The position numbers and the translations under genes were made by a program. The notes under the pieces were generated by a model. It was not told the origin of the DNA, did no database searches, and worked only from the letters and a program-made list of their open reading frames with translations. DNA of 64,000 nt, taken from positions 62,001 to 126,000 of the forward strand of contig NZ_JAAMFM010000005.1 in assembly GCF_013376105.1 (NCBI RefSeq). Reading direction: 5' to 3'. Positions 1-9,100 of the stretch are shown piece by piece; within the stretch, counting starts at the first letter, position 1; each line of letters starts with the position of its first letter. This DNA comes from Arthrobacter wenxiniae (GTDB taxonomy: Bacteria; Actinomycetota; Actinomycetes; Actinomycetales; Micrococcaceae).

Positions 1-1
1 C

Positions 2-211
2 CGTTCCTTCATCAATGCGCCGGAGGCGGCCGACGACGAGATCGCGTTTGTGCCCGAGCGCGGCCAGGTGCGCCCCGCCACGGTGGAGGAGAAGGCGAAC
101 GGCCCGGTGCTGATCGCCACGCACATCCCCGTCCGCGGCGCGGCCCCCGTCGAGAGTCGGGACAATCCCCACGCCCTCCCCCAAATGACACAGAAGGCAG
201 GACCATCATGA
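2..211 (+). CDS. C-terminal end of probable assimilatory nitrite reductase large subunit (partial)
   Basis: Open frame entering from the left edge and stopping at TGA 209-211; only about 69 C-terminal residues are visible. The segment contains FINAPEAADDEIAF and ERGQVRPATVEEK, which resembles from memory the tail of actinobacterial NirB-type nitrite reductases. The stop overlaps the start of cobA by 4 nt (ATGA), so the two are translationally coupled. The context supports the call: cobA makes the siroheme precursor that nitrite reductase needs, and the next gene is an NnaR-like nitrate-assimilation regulator. No catalytic residues lie in the visible part, so another protein from the same operon (for example NirD) cannot be excluded. 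Confidence 0.5.
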   Translation, partial: RSFINAPEAADDEIAFVPERGQVRPATVEEKANGPVLIATHIPVRGAAPVESRDNPHALPQMTQKAGPS

Positions 212-1008
212 CAAAACGACCCCGCCGCGCCGGCCGGATCACCCTGGTCGGCGGAGGCCCCGGCCCCGCGGACCTCCTCACCCTCCGCGCCGCCAGGGTG
301 CTGGCCACGGCCGACGTGGTCTACTTTGACCGGCTCGGCCCCACCCGGGACCTGGCGAAGCTGGCACCCCACGCCACGTTCGTCGACGTCGGCAAGACGC
401 CCGGCCACCACCGGGTCCCGCAGGCGGAGATCCAGGAGCGCATGGTCGACGGCGCGCGGGCCGGGCTGCACGTGGTCCGGCTCAAGGGCGGGGACCCCTT
501 CGTGTTTGGCCGGGGCGGGGAGGAGGTGGCTGCGGCCGTGGCGGCGGGCATCCCGGTCTCGGTGGTGCCGGGCGTCTCCAGCGCCGTTGCGGTCCCCGGG
601 GCCGCCGGGATCCCGGTGACGCACCGCAACGTCAGCCACCTGTTCACGGTGGTCTCCGGCCATGCGCCCCTGGAACCGCACGAATACCGGCACCTCGCCG
701 GCCTGGGCGGGACCATCGTGGTGCTCATGGGCATCGGCACCCTGCCCTCCCTGGTGGCGGGGCTGCGCCTGGCGGGACTGGCGAATGTTACGCCGGTGGC
801 CGTCGTCGAACGCGGTTTCAGTCACACGCAGCGCACCACGACGGCCACGCTCGGTAGCATTGTGAACGCCGCCTCGGCATGCCGCAATCCCGCGGTCATA
901 GTCATCGGGGACGTGGTGTCCGTGGCGGGCGGGGCAGGCGCGGCGGCCTCGGACCTTCTGCCCGCCGCGGCCGCCCCGTCCGCAGCCAGGGCCCGGCAGC
1001 CGGCGTGA
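208..1008 (+). CDS. cobA: Uroporphyrinogen-III C-methyltransferase (SUMT)
   Basis: A 266-residue cytoplasmic enzyme that transfers two methyl groups from S-adenosylmethionine to uroporphyrinogen III, giving precorrin-2, the branch point to siroheme and cobalamin. The family signatures are present: GGGPGPADLLTLRA near residue 15, VVRLKGGDPFVFGRGGEE near 90, and PGVSSAVAVPG near 120. Length is normal for a stand-alone SUMT, and the CysG-type N-terminal oxidase/chelatase domain is absent. ATG 208 lies in a 4-nt overlap with the upstream probable nirB; the HemD-like regulator starts 8 nt after the stop behind a GAAGGAG site. The neighbourhood points to siroheme for nitrite reductase rather than to B12. 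Confidence 0.93.
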   Translation: MTKRPRRAGRITLVGGGPGPADLLTLRAARVLATADVVYFDRLGPTRDLAKLAPHATFVDVGKTPGHHRVPQAEIQERMVDGARAGLHVVRLKGGDPFVFGRGGEEVAAAVAAGIPVSVVPGVSSAVAVPGAAGIPVTHRNVSHLFTVVSGHAPLEPHEYRHLAGLGGTIVVLMGIGTLPSLVAGLRLAGLANVTPVAVVERGFSHTQRTTTATLGSIVNAASACRNPAVIVIGDVVSVAGGAGAAASDLLPAAAAPSAARARQPA

Positions 1009-1016
1009 AGGAGACC

Positions 1017-2201
1017 ATGAACGATCTACGTGAGGCCGCGCGGGCGCGGCCGTTGCAGGGCTTCCGGATTGGCGTCACCGCCCACCGGCGCGCCGGGGAC
1101 CTCATTGAGGCGCTGGAGCGGCGCGGCGCCCAGGTGCTGCATGCCCCGGCCCTGAAGATTGCACCAGTGGAAAGCGACGAGGCCCTGCTCGCCGAGATCG
1201 CGGCGGTCATTGCGGCGGCCCCGGACGTTGTCCTGGTGACCACGGCCTACGGCATGCGCCGCTGGTGCGAGGCCGCGGACGCCGCCGGCCGCGGGGAGGA
1301 ACTGCTGGCGGCCCTGGGCCGTGCGGACATTTATGTGCGCGGCCCCAAGGCGCGCGGGGCCGTGCGGGCTGCCGGGCTGGAAGATGCCGGCATCAGCCCC
1401 GACGAGACCACGGCCGCCCTGACGGGGCTGGCCATTGCCGCCGGGATCCGCGGCAAGGTCGTGGCCGTGCAGGTGCACGGGTACACGGACGCCGCGGCCC
1501 TGGCCCAGCTGCGTGCCGCGGGGGCGGCGGTGCTGACGGTGACCCCGTACCGCTGGGTCAATGCCGAGGACGGGGACCGCCTGTCCCAGCTGATCGACGC
1601 CGTGGCCGCCCGGGAACTGGATGTGCTCACCTTCACCAGCGCGCCCGCCGCGGACGCCGTGCTGAGCGCGGCGGCCGCCTCGGGCAGGGGCGCCACGTTC
1701 CTTGCCGCGCTGCGCGGGGGCACGGTGCCTGGAGGTGCCTGGGGCGCCGCGCACCCCGACGCCCCGCACCCCGGTGGGACGGCCGCAGTGGCAAGTGCCG
1801 CCGTCGGCCCCGTCACCGCGGCACCGCTGCTGGCCGCGGGCATCACGCCGCTGGTGCCGGAACGCTTCCGCATGGGGGCGCTGATCCGCCTGGTCTGCGA
1901 ACACCTCGAGGAGGCCGGCGCCCTCCGGGTGGAAAGCTCCGCCGGGCTGCTGGAGGTGCGCGGGCAGGCGCTGCTCATCGACAAGGTCCCGGTGCCCCTG
2001 GCGCCCGCGCCGCTGCAGCTCCTGAAGTCCCTCATCAGCGCCGGCGGGGCGGTGCGTTCGCAGGGCGAGCTGGCCGCCGGGCTGGGTCTGGGCGGGGCCG
2101 GGCATTCCCTGCACATGACCATCAGCCGCCTGCGCGCCGCGCTTCCGGACCCGGGCGTGGTGGAGACGGTGGTCAAGCGCGGCTACCGGATCCGGGTGTA
2201 G
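1017..2201 (+). CDS. HemD-like domain / winged-helix regulator (NnaR-like)
   Basis: A 394-residue protein. Residues about 15-265 resemble uroporphyrinogen-III synthase (HemD), starting [19 protein letters not shown]. Residues about 300-394 form an OmpR-type winged-helix DNA-binding domain ending [14 protein letters not shown]. This architecture matches NnaR, the orphan regulator of nitrate/nitrite assimilation known in Mycobacterium and Streptomyces. ATG 1017 is chosen because GAAGGAG lies 4 nt upstream and the HemD fold begins soon after; the frame stays open to 879 but that part overlaps cobA. The position after nirB-like and cobA genes supports a regulatory role, although enzyme activity cannot be ruled out. 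The 3' end overlaps the convergent LysR gene by 19 bp. Confidence 0.8.
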   Translation: MNDLREAARARPLQGFRIGVTAHRRAGDLIEALERRGAQVLHAPALKIAPVESDEALLAEIAAVIAAAPDVVLVTTAYGMRRWCEAADAAGRGEELLAALGRADIYVRGPKARGAVRAAGLEDAGISPDETTAALTGLAIAAGIRGKVVAVQVHGYTDAAALAQLRAAGAAVLTVTPYRWVNAEDGDRLSQLIDAVAARELDVLTFTSAPAADAVLSAAAASGRGATFLAALRGGTVPGGAWGAAHPDAPHPGGTAAVASAAVGPVTAAPLLAAGITPLVPERFRMGALIRLVCEHLEEAGALRVESSAGLLEVRGQALLIDKVPVPLAPAPLQLLKSLISAGGAVRSQGELAAGLGLGGAGHSLHMTISRLRAALPDPGVVETVVKRGYRIRV

Positions 2202-3115
2202 CCGGCCCCGGCCAGCGTGACCAGCTCGCCCGCGGTTCCGTCCAGGACCCGTCCACCCTTCCACACGGCCCTGATGCGCCGTTCCAGGCGAAGCCCTGCC
2301 ACGGGCACTTCCACAAGTTCCCCGCGTTCGACGGCGGTGCGCACGGCAAAGTCGCTGAGCACCGCGGCCCCGGCTCCCGCCGTGACGGCGATCCGCACCG
2401 CGGCGTTGCTGCGCAGCTCCAGGGCCGGCTTGAGCTGTTCGTAGCCCCTGAGCGCGCGCTCCAGCGCCATCCGGGTGCCGGACCCCGGCTCCCGGACCAC
2501 CAGGGCGGCCGACGCCAGGTCGGCGCCGGTGAGGGGCCCGGCGCCCGCCCCGGTCACCGGCGGGGCCCGCCGCGCCCAGGGGTGGTCCGGCGCCACCACC
2601 ACCGCCAGGCGGTCCGCTGCGACCACCAGCCGGCGCAGCCCGGCCGGGATGTTTGGCGATTCCACAAAGCCGACGTCGGCGCCCCCCTGGGCCACCTGTT
2701 CAAAGATGTGCCGGGAGTTCTCCACCTCGAGTTCCACCTGGAGGTCCGGGTGGATGCGCTTGAAGGCCGTCAGCCAGCCAGGCATGAGGTATTCGGCCAC
2801 GGTCAGGCTGGCGCCCACGCGCAGCCGGGTGCGCCGTTCCGTGCCGAGGGCGCCGGCCTGGTCCTGAAGTGTGCGGGCGGCCTGGAGCACCGCCTGCCCC
2901 TGGCGCACCAGTTCCGCCCCGGCGGCCGTGGGCCGGGACCCGCCGGTGCGCCGGTCCAGCAGGGCCACGCCCAGGCGCTGCTCGAGTCGGGCCATGGCGC
3001 GGCTGGCGTTGGGCTGGGCCATGCCCACGCGCCGGGCGCCCGCGCTGAGGCTGCCCTCCTCCGCGACGGCCACAAACAGCTCCAGGGCGGCCAGGTCCGG
3101 CCAACGCATGTTCAT
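2183..3115 (-). CDS. LysR-family transcriptional regulator
   Basis: A 310-residue LysR-type regulator. The N-terminal helix-turn-helix (residues about 1-60) reads [20 protein letters not shown] followed by [20 protein letters not shown]. The remainder is the two-lobed periplasmic-binding-like effector domain, with the typical EPGSGTR motif around residue 215. Length is normal. In-frame ATGs occur at 3115, 3109 and 3136; 3115 gives the expected spacing to the HTH, but none has a good Shine-Dalgarno site. It is divergent from the UPF0324 exporter gene, the usual arrangement for a LysR regulator and its target (as in YeiE/YeiH). The effector is unknown. Confidence 0.9.
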   Translation of the reverse strand: MNMRWPDLAALELFVAVAEEGSLSAGARRVGMAQPNASRAMARLEQRLGVALLDRRTGGSRPTAAGAELVRQGQAVLQAARTLQDQAGALGTERRTRLRVGASLTVAEYLMPGWLTAFKRIHPDLQVELEVENSRHIFEQVAQGGADVGFVESPNIPAGLRRLVVAADRLAVVVAPDHPWARRAPPVTGAGAGPLTGADLASAALVVREPGSGTRMALERALRGYEQLKPALELRSNAAVRIAVTAGAGAAVLSDFAVRTAVERGELVEVPVAGLRLERRIRAVWKGGRVLDGTAGELVTLAGAGYTRIR

Positions 3116-3125
3116 ATCAATATGA
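3112..3125. promoter_or_regulatory. Inverted repeat TCATAT-CA-ATATGA, candidate LysR operator
   Basis: Perfect 6-bp arms with a 2-bp spacer, A/T-rich in a G/C-rich setting. The repeat covers the proposed start codon of the LysR gene and lies about 60 bp upstream of the divergent UPF0324 gene. LysR proteins commonly bind a T-N11-A dyad between divergent genes, so this is a reasonable autoregulatory site. Function is inferred. Confidence 0.45.
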
Positions 3126-3185
3126 TATGGCCTCATCCGCAATTGGCGGCTAGCCGCGCGCCCCGGGCCGCGAAACCATGGAGAC

Positions 3186-4298
3186 ATGACCAGCCAGGAA
3201 CTCTCCTCCCGCGACCGAACCACCGCCCACGGCACGCCCCCGGCCCCAACGCCCCGGGCGCGGGCAGGGCGGCGGCTCGGCACCTTCCTGGCCGGCTGGG
3301 GTCCGGCGCGCTGGAGGCTGCTGGCGCCCGGCGTCGGGCTTTCCGCCGTGGCCGCGGCCACGGCCGTGGGCATCAGCACCCTGTGGCCGGGGGCCAGCAC
3401 CCTCCTCGTGGCGATCGTGCTGGGCGTGCTGTTGCGGAACCTGGTCCGCCTGCCGGAGATGCTCGCCCCGGGGCTGGCCTACGCCGCCAAGACGCTGCTG
3501 CGCGCGGGGGTGGTCCTGCTGGGTTACCAGCTGCTGGTCAGCGACGTGCTCTCGCTCGGCGCGGGCATGATCCTGGTGGTCGTGTGCATTGTGGCGCTGG
3601 GCATTGCCGGCACCCTGCTGGCCGGAAGGCTGATGGGCGTCAGCCCCACCCAGCGCCTGCTCATCGCCTGCGGCTTTTCCATCTGCGGCGCCGCCGCGGT
3701 GGCCGCCGTCGACGGGGTCATCGAAACGCGGGAGCGCCGGGAGGTCATGACGGCCGTCGCGCTGGTGGTCATCTTTGGGACGCTGATGATCCCGGCCCTG
3801 CCGGCCGCCGCCGCCCTGCTGGGACTGGGCAGCCACCAGGCCGGGCTGTGGGCCGGCGGGTCCATCCACGAGGTGGCACAGGTGGTGGCGGCTGGCGGCA
3901 CCATTGGCGGCGCGGCGCTGGGCGTGGCGGTGATCGTCAAGCTCGCCCGGGTGCTGATGCTGGCGCCCGTCATGGCCGCGGTCAGCCTGCGCCAGCGCCG
4001 CACCATGGAGCGCTCCAACACCTCCCGGAAGCCCCCCATCATGCCCCTGTTTGTGTTCTCCTTCATCCTCATGCTGGCGCTGCGCGCCTCCGGCTGGCTC
4101 CCGGCGGCGGCCCTCGGCTGGTCCACGACCGGGGAGGGCTTCCTGCTGGCTGCGGCCATGTTCGCCCTGGGCACCGGCGTGCACGTGAAGTCCCTGCTGG
4201 CGGTGGGGCTGAGGCCGTTTGCGCTGGCAGCCGTTTCCACCGTGTGGGTGGCCGGGCTGGCCCTGGCCGGAGTGCTCATCTTCGGCGGCCGGATGTGA
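3186..4298 (+). CDS. UPF0324 (YeiH) family membrane protein, putative anion exporter
   Basis: A 370-residue polytopic inner-membrane protein with about ten hydrophobic segments. Features typical of the family are [13 protein letters not shown] after a [14 protein letters not shown] stretch near residue 220, and a conserved central [15 protein letters not shown] near residue 160. YeiH proteins are described as putative sulfate or sulfonate exporters; the substrate here is not shown by the sequence. ATG 3186 starts a 40-residue hydrophilic N-terminus rich in Pro and Arg. The gene is divergent from a LysR regulator that probably controls it. deoC follows after 41 bp and may be co-transcribed. 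Confidence 0.85.
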   Translation: MTSQELSSRDRTTAHGTPPAPTPRARAGRRLGTFLAGWGPARWRLLAPGVGLSAVAAATAVGISTLWPGASTLLVAIVLGVLLRNLVRLPEMLAPGLAYAAKTLLRAGVVLLGYQLLVSDVLSLGAGMILVVVCIVALGIAGTLLAGRLMGVSPTQRLLIACGFSICGAAAVAAVDGVIETRERREVMTAVALVVIFGTLMIPALPAAAALLGLGSHQAGLWAGGSIHEVAQVVAAGGTIGGAALGVAVIVKLARVLMLAPVMAAVSLRQRRTMERSNTSRKPPIMPLFVFSFILMLALRASGWLPAAALGWSTTGEGFLLAAAMFALGTGVHVKSLLAVGLRPFALAAVSTVWVAGLALAGVLIFGGRM

Positions 4299-4339
4299 CA
4301 GCATGGTGGGACGACCACACCACAGGAAGGCACGTACCA

Positions 4340-5047
4340 ATGACGCCGCACGCCACATCCACACCCCAGGATGCCACCTCCGGGCTCGCCAAGTACATCG
4401 ACCACACGCTGCTCAGGCCTGAGGCTTCCGAGGCGGACATCCTGCGCCTGTGCAAGGAAGCGGCCGAGCACCACTTCAAGTCGGTCTGCGTGAACCCCGT
4501 CTGGGTCAGGACCGCCAACCGGGCCCTCCTGGGCACCGGCGTGCTGACCTGCGCCGTTGTCGGCTTCCCGCTCGGCGCCAACAACACCGACGTCAAGGTC
4601 TTTGAGGCCCGCGGCGCGACGATGGACGGGGCCGACGAGGTGGACATGGTCATCAACATCGCCGCCGCCCGCGCCCTCGACAGGGATTCCCTGGTCAGCG
4701 ACATCTCCGCCGTGGCCGAGGTGGTGCACGGCGAGGAATCCATCCTCAAGGTGATCATTGAAACGTCCCTGCTCAGCGACGCCGAGAAGGTCCTGGCCTG
4801 CCAGGCGGCCGTCGAGGCGGGCGCCGACTTCGTCAAGACCTCCACCGGCTTCAACGGCGGCGGCGCCACGGCGGCCGACGTCGCCCTCATGCGCCAGACC
4901 GTGGGCCCGGACATCGGCGTGAAGGCTTCCGGCGGGGTGCGCACCCTGGAAAAGGCACAGGAAATGATCGCCGCCGGCGCCACACGCATCGGCACCAGTT
5001 CCGGCATCGCGATTGTCACCGGCGCCGCGGGCACGTCAGGCTACTAA
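4340..5047 (+). CDS. deoC: Deoxyribose-phosphate aldolase
   Basis: A 235-residue cytoplasmic TIM-barrel aldolase that splits 2-deoxyribose-5-phosphate into glyceraldehyde-3-phosphate and acetaldehyde, the last step of deoxynucleoside catabolism. The Schiff-base lysine is K166 in DFVKTSTGF; a second active-site lysine lies in GVKASGGVR, and the early motif [11 protein letters not shown] is characteristic. ATG 4340 is preceded by AGGAAGG at good spacing. The same frame is open far upstream (to 1265) but that part is antisense or shifted relative to convincing genes. No other deo gene is adjacent. Confidence 0.96.
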   Translation: MTPHATSTPQDATSGLAKYIDHTLLRPEASEADILRLCKEAAEHHFKSVCVNPVWVRTANRALLGTGVLTCAVVGFPLGANNTDVKVFEARGATMDGADEVDMVINIAAARALDRDSLVSDISAVAEVVHGEESILKVIIETSLLSDAEKVLACQAAVEAGADFVKTSTGFNGGGATAADVALMRQTVGPDIGVKASGGVRTLEKAQEMIAAGATRIGTSSGIAIVTGAAGTSGY

Positions 5048-5131
5048 AACGTACTAAGATCGGGGTAGATCAGAGCGCCGGGAACACCGGTGCAGCCACC
5101 CAGATCCCCGTTTTTGGGGTTAGGAGGACCC

Positions 5132-5359
5132 GTGTCCAGCAACGCCAAGTTCCGTTCCGAGAACAACCTGGTGCAGTCCATCATCCTGTTCATCGTTTTC
5201 TTTGGCCTGTTCCTGGGCGGCATATTTGCCATGTCCTTCTGGAGCCTGAACAGCCCCGAGCACGCGTTCATCCCCGGCGGCATCGCGTTCCTGTGCATCT
5301 TCCTGGCCCTGATGATCCCCATGACATTCATCGGCCGCTCGGACTCCGCCGGAGAGTAG
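5132..5359 (+). CDS. Small two-helix membrane protein, unknown function
   Basis: A 75-residue protein beginning at GTG 5132, preceded by a strong AGGAGG at 5122-5127. Two hydrophobic helices are clear: about residues 14-34 (SIILFIVFFGLFLGGIFAM) and about 45-68 (IPGGIAFLCIFLALMIPMTF), joined by a short loop and ending in an acidic tail. This is the general form of small conserved actinobacterial membrane proteins. No known motif was recognised. It follows deoC by 84 bp on the same strand and is followed by a strong hairpin. Confidence 0.75.
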   Translation: MSSNAKFRSENNLVQSIILFIVFFGLFLGGIFAMSFWSLNSPEHAFIPGGIAFLCIFLALMIPMTFIGRSDSAGE

Positions 5360-5370
5360 CCGCTTCAACA

Positions 5371-5430
5371 GCCCGCAACGGTGGACGGAATCCCGTGATT
5401 TTCACGGTGTTTCCGGCCACAGTTGCGGGC
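5371..5430. terminator. Long nested hairpin between convergent genes, probable bidirectional terminator
   Basis: Near-continuous dyad of 24 base pairs with a 3-nt loop. GCCCGCAAC pairs with GTTGCGGGC, GTGG with CCAC, CGGAA with TTCCG, and CCGTGA with TCACGG, separated only by single mismatches and one 2x3 internal loop. It begins 12 nt after the small membrane-protein gene and ends 41 bp before the stop of the convergent thioesterase gene. No long T-run follows on either strand. Confidence 0.65.
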
Positions 5431-5470
5431 GATTTGCTGTTTAACCGCTGGAGGCACGACGCCGGGATCG

Positions 5471-6019
5471 TCACCTTCCCCAGAGGTGCGGGGCGGGACG
5501 CCGGGACCCGGGCAGGGCGTTGTTTTCACGCCAGCCGTGGAGCCAGCCGGGCAATTCCAACGCGGCGGGCGGCTCCCCGAATTCCTCAATGATTCGTTCG
5601 TTGCTTACCGGGCCGTCGGGGGACAGCAGGCGCGTGGCGATGTAGGCCCGCGCGTGGATTTCACCCTCAGCCACCATGCATTGTTCAAAGTAGATGGCCT
5701 TCGCGTCCAGTCCGATGATCCTGGATTCGACCGTGTAGCGCTGCCACAGCTTCACCGACTTCCGGAACGCGATGGTCTCCGCGGCCACCACGGGGCTCCA
5801 CTTCAGTTCCCGCATGCGCGTCCAGATGCCGCTGCGCTTCATGAGGTCAAAGCGGCCCAGGTCCATGAGCGAGAAGTACATGCCGTTGTTGACGTGCAGG
5901 GCCATGTCGACGTCCGTGGGCCACGCGCGGGTGTGCCAGGAGGAGGCGTCCCAGATGGACAGCGGGCTGCGGCGCCCGGAGCGCAGCAGGTGCAGGAGGG
6001 TTCGGATCAGCAGGTGCAT
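5471..6019 (-). CDS. Acyl-CoA thioesterase-like hotdog protein
   Basis: A 182-residue protein of the 4HBT/YbgC-like hotdog superfamily. The active-site region is TDVDMALHVNNGMYFSLMD near residues 35-53, with the conserved D-x-x-x-H-V-N-N arrangement, followed by a long helix and the strand RYTVESRIIGLDAKAIYFEQ. It probably hydrolyses acyl-CoA thioesters in the cytoplasm; the acyl chain is unknown. ATG 6019 is used. A palindrome beginning 7 nt upstream suggests repression by a TetR-type lipid regulator. mfd lies upstream on the same strand, 104 bp away. Confidence 0.8.
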   Translation of the reverse strand: MHLLIRTLLHLLRSGRRSPLSIWDASSWHTRAWPTDVDMALHVNNGMYFSLMDLGRFDLMKRSGIWTRMRELKWSPVVAAETIAFRKSVKLWQRYTVESRIIGLDAKAIYFEQCMVAEGEIHARAYIATRLLSPDGPVSNERIIEEFGEPPAALELPGWLHGWRENNALPGSRRPAPHLWGR

Positions 6020-6025
6020 GCCCTC

Positions 6026-6045
6026 ATGTTACCCGTGAGTAACAT
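6026..6045. promoter_or_regulatory. Inverted repeat ATGTTAC-N6-GTAACAT upstream of the thioesterase gene, candidate operator
   Basis: Perfect 7-bp arms with a 6-bp spacer. On the minus strand the site overlaps a possible -10 (TATGTT) and lies just before the thioesterase start. GTTAC-type dyads of this size are common operators of TetR-family regulators of fatty-acid metabolism in actinobacteria. The regulator is not in the window. Confidence 0.5.
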
Positions 6046-6123
6046 AATCCCCCGTTGGCCCGTTCGAGACAACCCCCTCCGAAGACGGGGCGGGACGTGC
6101 CTATCCCCGACCTCGACGGGGCC

Positions 6124-9100
6124 CTATGCCGGCGCCGGAACGGGCTCGAAGATCGCCTCCAGGACCCCCTCGGCCCAGGTGAGGACCTCGGCGTCGGCCA
6201 GGTCCCGGCCGCCGATCCGCGCCGTCTTGGGCTTGGGAATCAGGACGGCGTTGAGCGCGGGCTTGACCATGGCGCCGGGGTACATGCGGTTCAGCCGCAT
6301 GACCTTCGACTCGGGCAGCTCCGCCGGGGCGAACTTGATGAAATTGCCCTGCAGCGCCACGTCGGAGAGCCCGGCGGCGCGGGCATGAACCTTGAACCGG
6401 GCCACGGCAATCAGGTTCCCGGCGGCCGGCGGCAGTTCGCCATACCGGTCCACCAGCTCGGCCACCACTTCATCGATCCCGTCCAGGGACACGGCGGCGG
6501 CCAGCTTGCGGTAGGCCTCCAGGCGCAGCCGCTCCCCCGGCACGTAGTCGTGCGGCAGGTGGGCGTTGACGGGCAGCTCGATCTTCATCTCCGCGGCCCG
6601 CTGTTCGCCGTCGCCGCGGAACTCGGCCACGGCCTCGCCCACCAGGCGGATGTACAGGTCGAAGCCCACGCCCTGGATGTGTCCGGACTGCTCGCCGCCC
6701 AGGAGGTTGCCGGCGCCGCGGATCTCCAGGTCCTTCATGGCCAGGGCCATCCCGGCGCCGAGCTCGTTGTGGGCGGCCACGGCCTTGAGCCGCTCCAGCG
6801 CCACCTCGCCCAGCGGCTTGTCCGCCGGGTACAGGAAGTACGCGTAGGCGCGTTCCCGGCCGCGGCCCACGCGCCCGCGCAGCTGGTGCAGCTGGGAGAG
6901 CCCGTAGTTGTTGGCCTGCTCCACAATGAGCGTGTTGGCGTTGGAGATGTCCAGGCCGGTCTCGATGATGGTGGTGCACACCAGCACGTCGAAGCGCTTT
7001 TCCCAGAAGTCCACAATGATCTGCTCCAGCCGGGATTCGCTCATCTGCCCGTGGGCCACCGCCACGCGGGCGTCGGGGACCAGCTGCTGGATGTGCGCGG
7101 CCGTGCGGTCAATGGACTTGACCCGGTTGTGCACATAAAACACCTGGCCCTCGCGCATGAGCTCGCGGCGGATGGCGGCCGCCACCTGCTTGTCCGTGTA
7201 CCCGCCAACGTAGGTCAGGACCGGGTGCCGCTCCTCCGGAGGGGTGGCCAGCGTGGAGGTTTCGCGGATGCCCGTCATGGACATCTCCAGCGTGCGCGGG
7301 ATCGGGGTGGCGCTCATGGCCAGCACGTCCACGTTGGTGCGCATCTTCTTCAGTGCCTCCTTGTGCTCCACGCCGAAGCGCTGTTCTTCGTCCACAATGA
7401 CCAGGCCCAGGTCCTTGAACCCGAAATCGGCGGACAGCAGCCGGTGCGTGCCAATCACCACGTCCACGGAGCCGGTGCGCACGCCGTCGATGATCTCCTT
7501 GGACTCCTTGGCCGTCTGGAACCGCGAGAGCGGCTCCACGCGGACCGGGAAGCCGGAGAAGCGTTCGTTGAAAGTCTCGTAGTGCTGCTGCGCCAGCAGC
7601 GTGGTGGGGACCAGGACCGCCACCTGCTTGCCGTCCTGCACGGCCTTGAACGCGGCGCGCACTGCAATTTCGGTCTTGCCGTAGCCCACGTCCCCGGAGA
7701 TGAGCCGGTCCATGGGCACTTCCTTCTCCATGTCCGCCTTGACCTCGTTGATGGCCACCAGCTGGTCCGGCGTCTCCACATACGGGAATGCCTCCTCCAG
7801 CTCCGCCTGCCACGGCGTGTCGGGGCCGAAGGCGTGCCCGCGGCTGGCCATGCGCGCCGAGTACAGGCGGATCAGGTCGGCGGCGATCTCCTTGACTGCC
7901 TTGCGCGCCTTGGATTTGGTGGCCGCCCAGTCCGAGCCGCCCATCTTGGACAACGCCGGGGCGTCCCCGCCCACGTAGGCGGTCACCTGGTCCAGCTGGT
8001 CAGTGGGCACAAACAGCTTGTCCCCCGGAGCCCCCCGCTTGGACGGCGCATATTCCAGGACCAGGTATTCGCGCAGCCCCACTCCCCCGGTGGTTGAGCT
8101 TGTCGAAACCCCGGCAACCTTGCGCTGGATCAGCTCCACGAACCTGCCCACGCCGTGCTGTTCGTGCACCACGTAGTCGCCGGCGCGCAGCTGGAGGGGG
8201 TCCACGGCGTTCCTGCGCTTGGAGGGCAGCTTGCGCATGTCCCGGGTGGAGACGGCGGAGGCCCGGCCCAGCAGGTCGGCCTCCGTGAGCAGCCCCAGCT
8301 TGAGCGAGTCGAGCACAAAGCCGCGGCCCGTGTCCGCCGTGGTCACCTCGATGATGCCGGGCTCGGGCTCCCGGTCCAGAGAGTCCACGCGCGACGCCGG
8401 GATGTTGGCTTCGTGGAACAGCTCGGCCAGGCGCTGGGCGGGGCCGGGCCCCTCGGTGGCCACCACCACCCGCCACTGGTCCCGGACGCGGGAGCCGATG
8501 AACTCCATCATTTCCGCCACGTCCCCGCGGTAGCCGCGAGGCTCCCTGGCATGCAGGTTGATCACGTCCACGTCCGGCAGGAGCTCGTCGTCCTGGGCCA
8601 GGGAGCTGATGGACCACCAGCTGACGCCGTGCGCCAGGGCGGCCTCGCGGGTTTCGGTGAGGGACTTGAACGACGCCGCGGCCAGGTCGACCCCGTCGGG
8701 GACCGAGCCGTGCGAAGACAGGTCAAGCGGCGCGGTGCCGCCGTCGGACGCGGTGGACCAGGCGGCCTCGAGGAATTCCTCGTTGGTGGATTCAAGGTCG
8801 TGGGCGCGGGCCCGGACCTTTTCCGGCTCCAGCACCACGGCAACGGAGCCGGCCGGGAACAGCGACGTCAGGGGCACCATGCCGTCCACCAGCGCGGGCG
8901 CCAGCGACTCCATGCCCTCCACGGCGATGCCGCCGGCAATCTTTTCCAGCATGGCCGCCGCGGCGGGCATGCTGTCCTTGAGCTTCGCGGCGCGGCCCAT
9001 GACGGTGGGCGTGATGAGGATTTCCCGGCACGGCGGGGCGTACAGCTCCGTGGGATGGGTGATGTCCCCCTTCACCGACGTCAGCGAGCGCTGGTCCGCC

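Noticed and set aside
1265-4339. Very long open rightward frame of more than 1,000 codons upstream of deoC
   Set aside because: It runs through the HemD-like, LysR and exporter genes in other frames or antisense; the translation is Arg/Gly/Pro/Ala-rich without domains. Only the part from 4340 (deoC) is real.
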